Shown piece after piece: positions 8,379 to 16,954 of a DNA stretch of 64,000 nt (position 1 is the stretch's first letter; each line of letters starts with the position of its first letter). The stretch covers positions 5,134,501 to 5,198,500 of the forward strand of contig NZ_CP141799.1 of NCBI RefSeq assembly GCF_035621475.1. Reading direction: 5' to 3'. Origin of the DNA: Pseudomonas paeninsulae (GTDB lineage: Bacteria; Pseudomonadota; Gammaproteobacteria; Pseudomonadales; Pseudomonadaceae). The notes beneath the pieces are model-generated. The model was not told where the DNA came from and did no database searches. It was given only the letters and a program-made list of their open reading frames with translations. The position numbers were made by a program, and so were the translations under genes.

Positions 8379-9719
8379 ATGGACCCCTCCACGAGTATCT
8401 CCGTCGCTACCTTTTTCGCCGATTTCGGCCTCGTTCTGTTTGCCTTGTTACTGGTGTTGCTCAACGGCTTTTTCGTCGCCGCCGAGTTCGCCATCGTCAG
8501 GCTGCGCGCCACCAGGGTCGAGGCCCTGGCCAGCGAAAACGGCTGGCGCGGACATATCCTGCGCACCGTACACAACCAGATGGATGCCTACCTGTCGGCC
8601 TGCCAACTGGGCATCACCCTGGCCTCGCTGGGCCTGGGCTGGGTCGGCGAGCCGGCCTTCGCCGAACTGCTCACCCCGCTACTCGGCGCCATCGGCATCG
8701 AGTCAGCCAAGCTGGTGCACGGCATCGCTTTCTTCAGCGCCTTCGCGATCATTTCCTACCTGCATATCGTGGTGGGCGAGCTGGCACCCAAGTCCTGGGC
8801 AATTCGCCAGCCCGAACGACTGTCACTGTGGACGGCCGCGCCGCTGTACCTGTTCTACTGGTCCATGTACCCGGCGATCTTCCTGCTCAATGCCAGCGCC
8901 AACGCCATCCTGCGCATTGCCGGCCAGGGCGAGCCGGGGCCGCACCACGAGCACCATTACAGCCGCGACGAACTCAAGCTGATCCTGCATTCCAGCCGCG
9001 CCCGCAATCCCAGCGACCAGGACATGCGCGTGCTGGCCTCGGCGGTGGAACTCGGCGAACTGGAAGTGGTGGACTGGGCCAACTCGCGCGAAGACCTGGT
9101 CTACCTGGAGCTGAACGCACCGCTGGACGAGGTGTTCAGCGTATTTCGCCGGCACAAGTACAGCCGCTACCCGATCTTCGACGAAGCCGCCGGCGAGTTC
9201 GTCGGCGTGCTGCACATCAAGGACCTGCTGCTGCACCTTTCCCTGCTGGAAATGCTGCCCTCGGCATTGAAACTGGCCGAGCTGATGCATACGATCGAAC
9301 GGGTTGGCCGGCATATGCCGCTGTCCAACCTACTCGAGCAGTTCCGCCAGGGCGGCTCGCACTTCGCCCTGGTCGAAGAGGCCGACGGCAAAGTGATCGG
9401 CTACCTGACCATGGAAGACGTGTTGGAAGCCCTGGTCGGCGATATTCAGGACGAGCACCACAAGACCGAGCGCGGCATCCTCGCCTACCAACCGGGCAAG
9501 CTGCTGGTGCGCGGCGACACCCCGCTGTTCAAGGTCGAGCGCCTACTGGGGGTCAACCTCGACCATATCGAGGCGGAAACCCTGGCCGGGCTGATCTACG
9601 AAACCCTCAAGCGCATGCCCGAGGAAGAGGAAGTGCTGGAAGTCGACGGCCTGCGCATCATCGTCAAGAAGATGAAGGGACCGAAGATCGTCCTGGCCAA
9701 GGTACTCAGGCTGGATTGA
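8379..9719 (+). CDS. CNNM/CorC-type membrane protein with CBS pair
   Basis: This 446-residue protein has an N-terminal CNNM (DUF21) domain with about four membrane segments (residues 8-190, including N-G-F-F-V-A-A-E-F-A-I-V), a tandem CBS domain (about 205-330) and a C-terminal CorC/HlyC transporter-associated domain (about 355-440). Relatives are implicated in Mg/Co efflux; older names call them hemolysins. It follows phoR directly, as in other pseudomonads. A role in phosphate response is not shown. Confidence 0.88.
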   Translation: MDPSTSISVATFFADFGLVLFALLLVLLNGFFVAAEFAIVRLRATRVEALASENGWRGHILRTVHNQMDAYLSACQLGITLASLGLGWVGEPAFAELLTPLLGAIGIESAKLVHGIAFFSAFAIISYLHIVVGELAPKSWAIRQPERLSLWTAAPLYLFYWSMYPAIFLLNASANAILRIAGQGEPGPHHEHHYSRDELKLILHSSRARNPSDQDMRVLASAVELGELEVVDWANSREDLVYLELNAPLDEVFSVFRRHKYSRYPIFDEAAGEFVGVLHIKDLLLHLSLLEMLPSALKLAELMHTIERVGRHMPLSNLLEQFRQGGSHFALVEEADGKVIGYLTMEDVLEALVGDIQDEHHKTERGILAYQPGKLLVRGDTPLFKVERLLGVNLDHIEAETLAGLIYETLKRMPEEEEVLEVDGLRIIVKKMKGPKIVLAKVLRLD

Positions 9720-9785
9720 ACGGCGATGAAAAAACCGCGCCTGTTGCGACCATACTGTTCATTCAAGCCGAGTGAGCAGCATGTT

Positions 9786-9900
9786 TTCGTAGCCCGGATT
9801 TCATCCGGGGTACGTGTATGAAAACCCGGCCGGGCGATCCATGCCGGTCACGCTTGCGCGGCGTGTTGATGGCTATCGCTGGCGCTCAACACCCTCCTAC
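9786..9900. repeat. Interspersed repeat-like sequence (GTAGCCCGGATTTCATCCGGGG type)
   Basis: The 258-bp gap between two convergent genes holds CCCGGATttCATCCGGGG-type inverted sequence and a G-C-T-C-A-A-C-A-C-C-C-T-C-C-T-A-C-G-like end. Such pieces recur between Pseudomonas genes. No coding signal is seen. Confidence 0.4.
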
Positions 9901-9977
9901 GACCGCGTCAGAACGATGGCCGCGGCGGAACCACCTGGCGCTTACGCGCAGTTATGGGCTACCACTTGAAACGGCTC

Positions 9978-10874
9978 TCAATCTCCGCCGACGGCGAAAT
10001 TCGGCAGGCTGTTGACCGGCTGGATGAAGTCGAAGGGGATGGACTCCAGGGCCAGGCCGACGTTGCGCTGCACCACGAAGTGCAGGTGCGGACCGGTGCT
10101 GTTGCCGGTGTTGCCTGAGCGGGCGAGCATGCCGCCGACCTGCACCCGACGCCCTTCCTGGACCTGTACCGAACCCTTCATCAGGTGCAGGTAGACGCCC
10201 ATGGTGCCGTCGTCATGCAGGATGCGCACATAGTTGCCGGAGGGGTTGTTGCCGCGCCCGCTCTGCTGGTTCTCGGTTTTGACCACCACGCCGCTGCGCG
10301 CCGCGACTATCGGCGTGCCCTCGGGCATGGCGATGTCCAGGGCGTAACGACCTTTCGCGGTGAAGTGGCTGTACTTACCGTTGGCGCCCTGACTCAGGCG
10401 AAACGGTCCACCGCGCCAGGGTAGCGGGTAGTTCTGCTGCGTCGGCAGCAGGCGCGGGTCGCCTAGGGCATAACGCAGCTTGGGTATGTAACTCAGGGGT
10501 TTGCTGGGGTCACGCGCAGTCAGGGTGGCCAGGCGGATCTTGCTGCGCGGCGGCAACACCCAGGTGATGGGTTTAGTCGGGGCGCCAATGGCGTTGTCGA
10601 CCTGTTCCAGCTTCAGTTCGATTTGCACCGGGGCATACAGGTCGTTGCGCACCAGCAGGGTGTCGCCGGCCGCGTGCTTCTGGGTTTCCAGCTTCACCTG
10701 GTTGTCCAGGCGCTCGACCATGCGGTCGCGGAAGACGAACACCTGCGCGCCCGCCGTCGCTTTATCGGTATAGGTCACCACACCGCTGGCGTCGGTGTAC
10801 TTGTAGATGGTCAGGGCTGCAGCCTGACTGGCAACCAGCACCAGGGCGCAAAAAATGGTCAGTCGAAAGGGCAT
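9978..10874 (-). CDS. Secreted M23-family (LytM-type) peptidase with DUF4124 domain
   Basis: The 298-residue protein has a signal peptide (1-20, ending A-A-A), an N-terminal DUF4124-like segment (I-Y-K-Y-T-D-A-S-G-V-V-T-Y-T-D) and a C-terminal M23 metallopeptidase domain. There G-R-Y-A-L-D-I-A-M-P-E-G-T-P and G-P-H-L-H-F-V-V-Q supply the zinc ligands, and S-G-N-T-G-N-S-T precedes them. It probably acts on peptidoglycan in the periplasm. The frame is open to 11153, but the ATG at 10874 begins the signal peptide. Confidence 0.88.
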   Translation of the reverse strand: MPFRLTIFCALVLVASQAAALTIYKYTDASGVVTYTDKATAGAQVFVFRDRMVERLDNQVKLETQKHAAGDTLLVRNDLYAPVQIELKLEQVDNAIGAPTKPITWVLPPRSKIRLATLTARDPSKPLSYIPKLRYALGDPRLLPTQQNYPLPWRGGPFRLSQGANGKYSHFTAKGRYALDIAMPEGTPIVAARSGVVVKTENQQSGRGNNPSGNYVRILHDDGTMGVYLHLMKGSVQVQEGRRVQVGGMLARSGNTGNSTGPHLHFVVQRNVGLALESIPFDFIQPVNSLPNFAVGGD

Positions 10875-11109
10875 GGGCTCACGGGCGGTTTTTGGCTCTC
10901 CAGGACGCTGAAGACTAGCAGTGCCGCTGCCCGCATGCGAGGACCAGGGCAGTGGAATGTGATCTGGCGCATCCGCCGCCGCACCTGAGCCTGTGCGACT
11001 TTTTGACGCGACGCCTGAGCAAGCTAACCTCAGGTGAGCGATTGCCGACGGGGCGACAGGCAACGGCCCGCCAGGCAACACGAGCCTGCCTTTACTGCCA
11101 TGAGGATTA

Positions 11110-11433
11110 ATGAGCATGAAAACCTCGACGTTCAACACCTTGCTGATCGACAAGCCACTGCGGGAGATTTTCTGGTTCTACGGGGTGATCCCCAGCAATA
11201 TTCTCTGGGCCGTAACGCTCGCGGGGTATTTCAGCGGCGCCGCACTGGCCACGACGGTGCTCATGTTCGCCGTGCTCCTGGCCTATACCGCCTGGATTAT
11301 CTGCGAGATCTGGCACTGCAGTGGCAACGTGGACAATCCAACCCACGGTGACATCGCCCGCGTCCTGACGGCCGCCTGGGCGATCAACACGCTGCTGCTG
11401 GTGTCTTTCCTGCTGCTGCAACGCCTGGGCTGA
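11110..11433 (+). CDS. Small three-helix inner-membrane protein, unknown function
   Basis: This 107-residue protein has three hydrophobic segments at about residues 25-45, 46-66 and 86-104. The loop C-S-G-N-V-D-N-P-T-H-G-D-I lies between helices two and three. A GAGG ribosome-binding site lies just before the ATG at 11110; a second ATG at 11116 has better spacing. I do not recognise a family. It sits between the peptidase gene and the disrupted regulator, which I remember as neighbours in P. aeruginosa, so it may be an accessory gene. Confidence 0.65.
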   Translation: MSMKTSTFNTLLIDKPLREIFWFYGVIPSNILWAVTLAGYFSGAALATTVLMFAVLLAYTAWIICEIWHCSGNVDNPTHGDIARVLTAAWAINTLLLVSFLLLQRLG

Positions 11434-12303
11434 GCAGGCAGACGGATCAGGCACCGGGGACGAAGTGCTTCTGCGTCGTCCCGCGGGCGATCAGGCGCGA
11501 CAGGTAGTCGAGCTTCTGCGGGTCGCGGTCGACGAACTTGAACGTCAGCAACAGCCATTCACTGTCCGGCTTGGCTTCCATCGCTGCCACCGCGTGCAGG
11601 TAGCCGTTAAGTCGCGCCACCTCGCCACCTTCACCCTGCTCGAGGTCGAGCACCGCGCTCTCCAGCACTTGCGGCAACAGTTCAGCGCGTTTGACCACCA
11701 GTTGAGCGTCCTTGAGGCTGAGCGCCTTGATCACGCAGTTCATGGTGCCGCCAGGCAGACGCAACTGGCCCTGACCACGTCCGCCCGGGGCCTGCCCCGC
11801 CGCTTTGGCCGAAGCCGCAGGCGCATCCGGGCGCGCCGCTATGGCCTCTATCGGCGCCGCTGCGACAGGCTTGACCACCTGGGCCTGACCGCCGGTCAGT
11901 GCCGCCAGGGAGTCATTGGCGAAGCCACCACCGCTGAGCATTTTCGGCGGTGCGCCGGCCATCAAGGCTTGCAGCTTGCCGGCACGACTCAGGGCCTTCT
12001 TGACCTTGGTCACCAACTGTTCGTTGGAGAAGGGCTTGCCGATGAAGTCGGAAACACCGGCCTGGATCGCCTGGATCACGTTGTCCTTGTCACCGCGGCT
12101 GGTGACCATGATGAAGGGTACGGTTTTCAGGTTGTCCTGCTCACGGCACCAGCTGAGCAACTCGAGTCCGGACAGCTCGGGCATTTCCCAATCGCAGAGA
12201 ATCAGGTCGATGCTTTGCCGGCCGAGCAATTGCTGGGCTTTGCGCCCATTGATGGCTTCGACGATCTGCACGCCGGGAAAGTGGTCGCGCAGGCCTTTTT
12301 TTA

Positions 12304-13337
12304 GGCTATGTACCCTTTAACTGTTGCATGGGCCGGCCCACCGCCTCCTGCAGACAAAACTCTGGCTGAATGCGCTTTGTGTACCGCTCCAACATGCGGC
12401 GCCAACCCAGGTAGTTAACGAGGTACTTGGTCGCAACCCCATGAAAGCGCGCCATCCAGCCCTTCAGCCGACTGTGATAAGCGTTGACGTTCTGGATATG
12501 AAAAGCCGCTTCCTGGACGCGTAACCCCGGCCTCGCATACACCACCTTGTGGGTGATCCCGTTGCGGCGTGCAAATGCCGCATAGATTGCTGCGCCATCA
12601 GTACAGAGCACCGACGCTTTATCCACCAAAGGCCTTAGCGCGGCACTTACATGGGCGGCGTCGAGCTTCTCCAACTGAAAGTCAGCGGTATGTCCTTCAC
12701 GGTCGCGAACAACCAAAACGGGTATCTGATCCGGCCCCGTTCCGCGTGTCTTGCCCACACCCCCGCGTTTACGGGGTGGGCGCGGCATCTCGCGCTGACC
12801 TTTGAATGACTCGAGAAAGAACGTTTCGTCGGCCTCGACAATGCCGCTTTCACGCGCATCGTGATGCGCCGCCACATCATGCAAAAACCGATGTCGCCAG
12901 CGAAATGAAGTGTTCTTGCTGACGCTGCAGTGTCGGGCCGCCGCTCTCACGGTCAATCCAGCAATGAGGGCTTGGGCATAATCCAGCCAGCAGTCCTTTT
13001 TGCGTAGGCGCGCCAAGGGTGTTCCAGTCAATGCATTGCACGTGCGCCGACAGACCTTGCAGCGATAGCGCTGCAAGCCACCACTGCGGCCCCATGAGGC
13101 CAGTTGCGCGGCGTCGGCGGCACAGTGCGGGCAGGCTTTCAGATCAGGGATGAGCTCTTCAAAGCCATCTCGCTGCACGTTGATCTGGAGAAAATGCTGA
13201 ACGATGGACTTCTGTTTGATCGTGAGGCGATCAAGCCGAGCCAGTAGGTGTTGAAAGGGTTGGGCATCCATAACGGCACTCCTTGATGAGCACACGTCTT
13301 CAGTCTAGGCCTTGCAACAGTTAACGAGTACATAGCC
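12304..13337 (-). mobile_element. Complete IS1595-family insertion sequence, 1034 bp
   Basis: The ends are 25-bp imperfect inverted repeats beginning GGCTATGTAC (12304-12328 and complement of 13313-13337, two mismatches). It is flanked by a perfect 8-bp direct repeat TTTTTTTA (12296-12303 and 13338-13345), the target duplication length usual for IS1595 elements. One transposase gene fills it. Both ends, the duplication and the gene are intact, so insertion looks recent. Confidence 0.95.
12306..13271 (-). CDS. IS1595-family transposase
   Basis: This 321-residue transposase has an N-terminal zinc ribbon (C-P-H-C at about residues 47-50 and C-K-V-C about 25 residues later), a helix-turn-helix region ([17 protein letters not shown]), and the DDE-type catalytic domain: [14 protein letters not shown] and V-N-A-Y-H-S-R-L-K. 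The start is ATG 13271, with AAGGAG nine bases upstream. Its TAG stop lies inside the terminal inverted repeat. It appears full length and active. Confidence 0.93.
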   Translation of the reverse strand: MDAQPFQHLLARLDRLTIKQKSIVQHFLQINVQRDGFEELIPDLKACPHCAADAAQLASWGRSGGLQRYRCKVCRRTCNALTGTPLARLRKKDCWLDYAQALIAGLTVRAAARHCSVSKNTSFRWRHRFLHDVAAHHDARESGIVEADETFFLESFKGQREMPRPPRKRGGVGKTRGTGPDQIPVLVVRDREGHTADFQLEKLDAAHVSAALRPLVDKASVLCTDGAAIYAAFARRNGITHKVVYARPGLRVQEAAFHIQNVNAYHSRLKGWMARFHGVATKYLVNYLGWRRMLERYTKRIQPEFCLQEAVGRPMQQLKGT

Positions 13338-13527
13338 TTTTTTTACCAGGTCACGGATAAAGGTTGCGTCGTCCACCACCAGTACGCTGACTTTGCTCAT
13401 CGGCCACTCCTGTTCGAATGGCTGCAAGCATAAACGCGGCGAATGACCAAAGGCTAACCCTAAAGTGGCTGCTCGCCACTTTAGCGGGCCTTGGAGAAAT
13501 TGCGGCGCTGACTCTCGGCCGCCGAAT

Positions 13528-14259
13528 TCAGCGGTCTTTGCCGATGCCTTGCACTTCTTCCTTCATACGGGTCAGGCCCATGTGCTTCACATCGGTGCCA
13601 CGGACCAGGTAGATCACCAGCTCGGAGATATTGCGCGCGTGGTCGCCGATACGCTCCAGCGAACGCAGGGCCCAGATGATATTCAGTACGCGGGAGATCG
13701 AACGCGGATCTTCCATCATGTAGGTGACCAACTCGCGCAGGGCCGTCTTGTATTCGCGATCGATGGTCTTGTCATACTGCGCCACCGACAAAGCCAGGTC
13801 GGCGTCGAAACGGGCGAAGGCGTCCAGCGACTCTTGCACCATCCTGCGCACCTGATCGCCGATATGTCGCACCTCCACATAGCCACGCGGCGCTTCGCCC
13901 TCTTCGCACAGCAGAATCGCACGCTTGGCGATCTTGGTCGCTTCGTCGCCGATGCGCTCGAGGTCGATCACCGACTTGGAGATGCTGATGATCAAGCGCA
14001 GGTCGCCCGCAGCCGGCTGGCGACGGGCGAGGATGCGCACGCACTCCTCGTCGATGTTGCGCTCCATCTGGTTGATCTGGTCATCGATCTCGCGCACTTG
14101 CTGAGCCAGGCCAGAATCGGCGTCGATCAGCGCGGTGACCGCGTCATTGACCTGCTTCTCGACCAGGCCGCCCATGGCCAGGAGGTGGCTGCGCACCTCC
14201 TCCAGCTCGGCGTTGAACTGCTGGGAGATGTGCTGGGTGAGGTTGTCTTTGTTGATCAT
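13528..14259 (-). CDS. phoU: Phosphate signalling protein PhoU
   Basis: PhoU links the Pst transporter to PhoR and represses the Pho regulon when phosphate is plentiful. The 243-residue protein has the two three-helix PhoU repeats, with metal-binding motifs seen as D-L-E-R-I-G-D-E-A near residue 95 and S-L-E-R-I-G-D-H-A near 200. The ATG at 14259 (M-I-N-K-D-N-L) is the family start; the open frame upstream of it is not used. It is last in pstCAB-phoU, 102 bp after pstB. Confidence 0.95.
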   Translation of the reverse strand: MINKDNLTQHISQQFNAELEEVRSHLLAMGGLVEKQVNDAVTALIDADSGLAQQVREIDDQINQMERNIDEECVRILARRQPAAGDLRLIISISKSVIDLERIGDEATKIAKRAILLCEEGEAPRGYVEVRHIGDQVRRMVQESLDAFARFDADLALSVAQYDKTIDREYKTALRELVTYMMEDPRSISRVLNIIWALRSLERIGDHARNISELVIYLVRGTDVKHMGLTRMKEEVQGIGKDR

Positions 14260-14361
14260 ATTTCGCTCCGCGAAAGCTACCGGCTTGGGTGCCGTGGTGC
14301 GCACGGCGCACCCTACGAATTATCAGGTGGATGGGCTTTGCCAGAGGGTGCTGGCATGGCC

Positions 14362-15195
14362 TTAGCCGTAGCGGCCGGTGATGTAGTCTTCGGTCTGCTT
14401 CATCTCTGGGTTGGTGAACAGCCTATCGGTGTCACCGAACTCGATCAGTTTGCCCATATACATGAAGGCGGTGTAATCCGACACCCGCGCCGCCTGCTGC
14501 ATGTTGTGGGTGACGATGATGATGGTGTACTTGGATTTCAATTCGTAGATCAGCTCTTCGACCTTGAGGGTGGAGATCGGGTCGAGTGCCGAGCAGGGTT
14601 CGTCGAGCAGCAGCACTTCCGGCTGCACCGCCACGGTTCGCGCGATCACCAGGCGCTGCTGCTGGCCGCCGGACAAGCCGAGTGCCGACTCGTGCAGGCG
14701 GTCTTTAACCTCGTCCCACAATGCCGCGCTTTTCAGGCCCGACTCCACCGCCTCATCGAGTACACGCTTCTGGTTGATGCCCTGGATGCGCAGGCCATAT
14801 ACCACGTTCTCGTAGATGCTCTTGGGGAAAGGGTTGGGCTTCTGGAACACCATGCCGACGCGACGGCGCAGCTCGGCGACGTCTTCGCCCTTACGGTAGA
14901 TGTTACGCCCATCGAGGTTGATTTCACCTTCCACGCGGCAACCGTCGACCAGATCGTTCATCCGGTTGAAGGTGCGCAGCAGGGTCGACTTGCCGCAACC
15001 GGACGGGCCGATAAACGCCGTGACGCGCTGCTTGGGAATCTTCAGCTTGACGTCGAACAGCGCCTGCTTGTCGCCGTAGTACAGGTTCAGACCCGGCACC
15101 TGAATCGCCACGGTTTCCGCGGCCAGGTCAAGGCTCTGCTTTTCCCGGCCCAGGGCCGTGATATCGATGCCGTGTGTGTGTGCTTGGTGCTGCAT
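14362..15195 (-). CDS. pstB: Phosphate ABC transporter ATPase PstB
   Basis: PstB is the cytoplasmic ATPase of the high-affinity phosphate importer. The 277-residue protein has Walker [11 protein letters not shown]-loop F-Q-K-P-N-P-F-P, signature L-S-G-G-Q-Q-Q-R, Walker B L-L-L-D-E-P and the H-loop T-H-N-M-Q-Q. The ATG at 15195 was chosen over upstream frame extension because M-Q-H-Q-A-H-T follows a GGGAGC-like ribosome site and avoids overlap with pstA. Confidence 0.95.
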   Translation of the reverse strand: MQHQAHTHGIDITALGREKQSLDLAAETVAIQVPGLNLYYGDKQALFDVKLKIPKQRVTAFIGPSGCGKSTLLRTFNRMNDLVDGCRVEGEINLDGRNIYRKGEDVAELRRRVGMVFQKPNPFPKSIYENVVYGLRIQGINQKRVLDEAVESGLKSAALWDEVKDRLHESALGLSGGQQQRLVIARTVAVQPEVLLLDEPCSALDPISTLKVEELIYELKSKYTIIIVTHNMQQAARVSDYTAFMYMGKLIEFGDTDRLFTNPEMKQTEDYITGRYG

Positions 15196-15262
15196 GGGAT
15201 GCTCCCTACGCGAACAATTCGTTATCACGTTGGCTGCCACTATGGCAGCCAACGAAAAGGAT

Positions 15263-16939
15263 TTAGTGATCCAGCGCCTTGTACTTCTCACGCAGGCGGT
15301 TACGCATGAACACCGCCGTGAGATTCAGAATCGCGATCACCAGCACCAGCAGCAGCGCCGTGGCGTAGACCAGCGGCCGTGCAGCCTCGACGTTGGGGCT
15401 CTGGAAGCCGACATCGTAGATGTGGAAACCCAGGTGCATGATCTTCTGATCCATGTGCAGGTACGGGTAGTTAGTGTCCAGCGGCAGACTCGGCGCCAGC
15501 TTGACCACGCCGACCAGCATCAGCGGCGCCACTTCACCGGCGGCACGCGCCACGGCGAGGATCAGGCCGGTCATCATCGCCGGGCTGGCCATTGGCAGCA
15601 CCACGCGCCAGAGCGTCTCGATCTTGGTCGCCCCCAGGGCCAGGGAACCTTCGCGCAGCGCTCGCGGAATCCGCGCCAGGCCCTCCTCGGTGGCGACGAT
15701 CACCACCGGCAGGGCAAGAATCGCCAGGGTCAGCGAAGCCCACAACAGCCCCGGCGTACCGAAGGTCGGCGCCGGCGCGGATTCGGGGAAAAACAGCCGG
15801 TCGAGCGAGCCACCCAGCACATAAACGAAGAAGCCCAGACCGAACACCCCGTAAACGATTGCCGGGACGCCGGCCAGGTTGTTCACCGCGATGCGGATAG
15901 TTCGGGTCAGCGGCCCCTGCTTGGCGTACTCGCGCAGATAGATGGCCGCGATCACGCCGAACGGGGTGACGATTACCGCCATGATCAGGGTCATTATCAC
16001 GGTACCGAAGATCGCCGGGAAGACGCCGCCTTCGGTGTTGGCCTCGCGCGGATCATCGCTGACGAACTCCCACAGTTTGACACCGTAGAACTGCAGCTTG
16101 CCGAGGCTGGACATGGCGTTTGGCTGATAGGCCCGTACCACCTTGCCCAGGCTCAGTTCGACCTCGCGGCCCTCGGCAGTGCGCACCGTGATGCTGTCGC
16201 GATTAAAGGCCTCGTAGAGCGCAATCAACTGGGTTTCCAGCACCTTGTACTCGGCATCCCACTGCGCCCGATCCACATCCAGATCAGCCTGGGCCTGCGC
16301 ATCCAGCTCGCCCTGCAGTTCCAGTTTGCGGGTTTGCAGGCGTATGCGCTCGAGCCCGGCATTGATCCGACCGATGTCTTTCTTTTCCAGGCGCACCACT
16401 TGCGCGTGTAAGTCTTCGACTCGAGCCAGACGCACCTGCAGATCGTCCCAGGCACCATCGCCCTCGGCGACCAACTGACCACTTTCCTTGACGTTGACCA
16501 GGTAACCGTAGAGGTTGCCCCACTCACGGCGCTCGAATGCCGTGAGGGTTTGCGGGGTGCGCTGGTTGCTCAACCATTCGCCCACGACCCAGGTGAAGTC
16601 GGCGCCGTAGATGTCGCGGTTACCCACCTTGAACAGCTCGCGGGTCATGAACTCGCCACCCTCGGCCGCCACCGGCAGACCGGACGCAGCCAGGCGTGCA
16701 CGCGGGATCTCTTCGAGCTGAGTGATCTCGCCGGCCATCACCTTGGTTTCCTGGCCAGGCACCTGATAATCGGCTTCGATGAGGTCGGCCGGCCAGAAGT
16801 GGGCGAGGCCACGGGTGGCGATCACGGCAAGCAGACCCAGGGTCATGATCACCGCGATGGACACCGCGCCGGCGTTCATCCAGATCCACGGCGAACCGCT
16901 TTTAACCCAGGCTTTTACGGAGTTGTTTTTCACGGACAT
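15263..16939 (-). CDS. pstA: Phosphate ABC transporter permease PstA, long Pseudomonas form
   Basis: The C-terminal 290 residues are a standard six-helix PstA permease with the coupling motif [10 protein letters not shown] near residue 425. Unlike the short enterobacterial protein, it has an insertion of about 240 residues (55-290) after the first membrane helix, rich in charged and coiled-coil-like sequence ([13 protein letters not shown]), probably periplasmic. It is 15 bp downstream of pstC. Confidence 0.93.
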   Translation of the reverse strand: MSVKNNSVKAWVKSGSPWIWMNAGAVSIAVIMTLGLLAVIATRGLAHFWPADLIEADYQVPGQETKVMAGEITQLEEIPRARLAASGLPVAAEGGEFMTRELFKVGNRDIYGADFTWVVGEWLSNQRTPQTLTAFERREWGNLYGYLVNVKESGQLVAEGDGAWDDLQVRLARVEDLHAQVVRLEKKDIGRINAGLERIRLQTRKLELQGELDAQAQADLDVDRAQWDAEYKVLETQLIALYEAFNRDSITVRTAEGREVELSLGKVVRAYQPNAMSSLGKLQFYGVKLWEFVSDDPREANTEGGVFPAIFGTVIMTLIMAVIVTPFGVIAAIYLREYAKQGPLTRTIRIAVNNLAGVPAIVYGVFGLGFFVYVLGGSLDRLFFPESAPAPTFGTPGLLWASLTLAILALPVVIVATEEGLARIPRALREGSLALGATKIETLWRVVLPMASPAMMTGLILAVARAAGEVAPLMLVGVVKLAPSLPLDTNYPYLHMDQKIMHLGFHIYDVGFQSPNVEAARPLVYATALLLVLVIAILNLTAVFMRNRLREKYKALDH

Positions 16940-16954
16940 ATACCTTCCAGGGCC

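Larger units (their letters stand above)
11447..13400 (-). pseudogene. Response regulator gene disrupted by IS1595-type insertion
   Basis: The two halves of one gene flank the insertion element. The 5' part (13400-13346) encodes M-S-K-V-S-V-L-V-V-D-D-A-T-F-I-R-D-L-V, and the 3' part (to 11447) resumes after the duplicated target. Joined, they give a receiver domain (V-V-D-D, phospho-acceptor in C-D-W-E-M-P, T-S-R, lysine in G-K-P-F) followed by an A/P-rich linker and a C-terminal domain of unknown role. It occupies the place of the PA5364-type regulator next to phoU. As sequenced, translation from the native start runs into the element after about 22 codons. Confidence 0.92.

Noticed and set aside
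13465..15309. 614-codon plus-strand frame across phoU and pstB
   Set aside because: It covers two clear minus-strand genes and has no recognisable domain.
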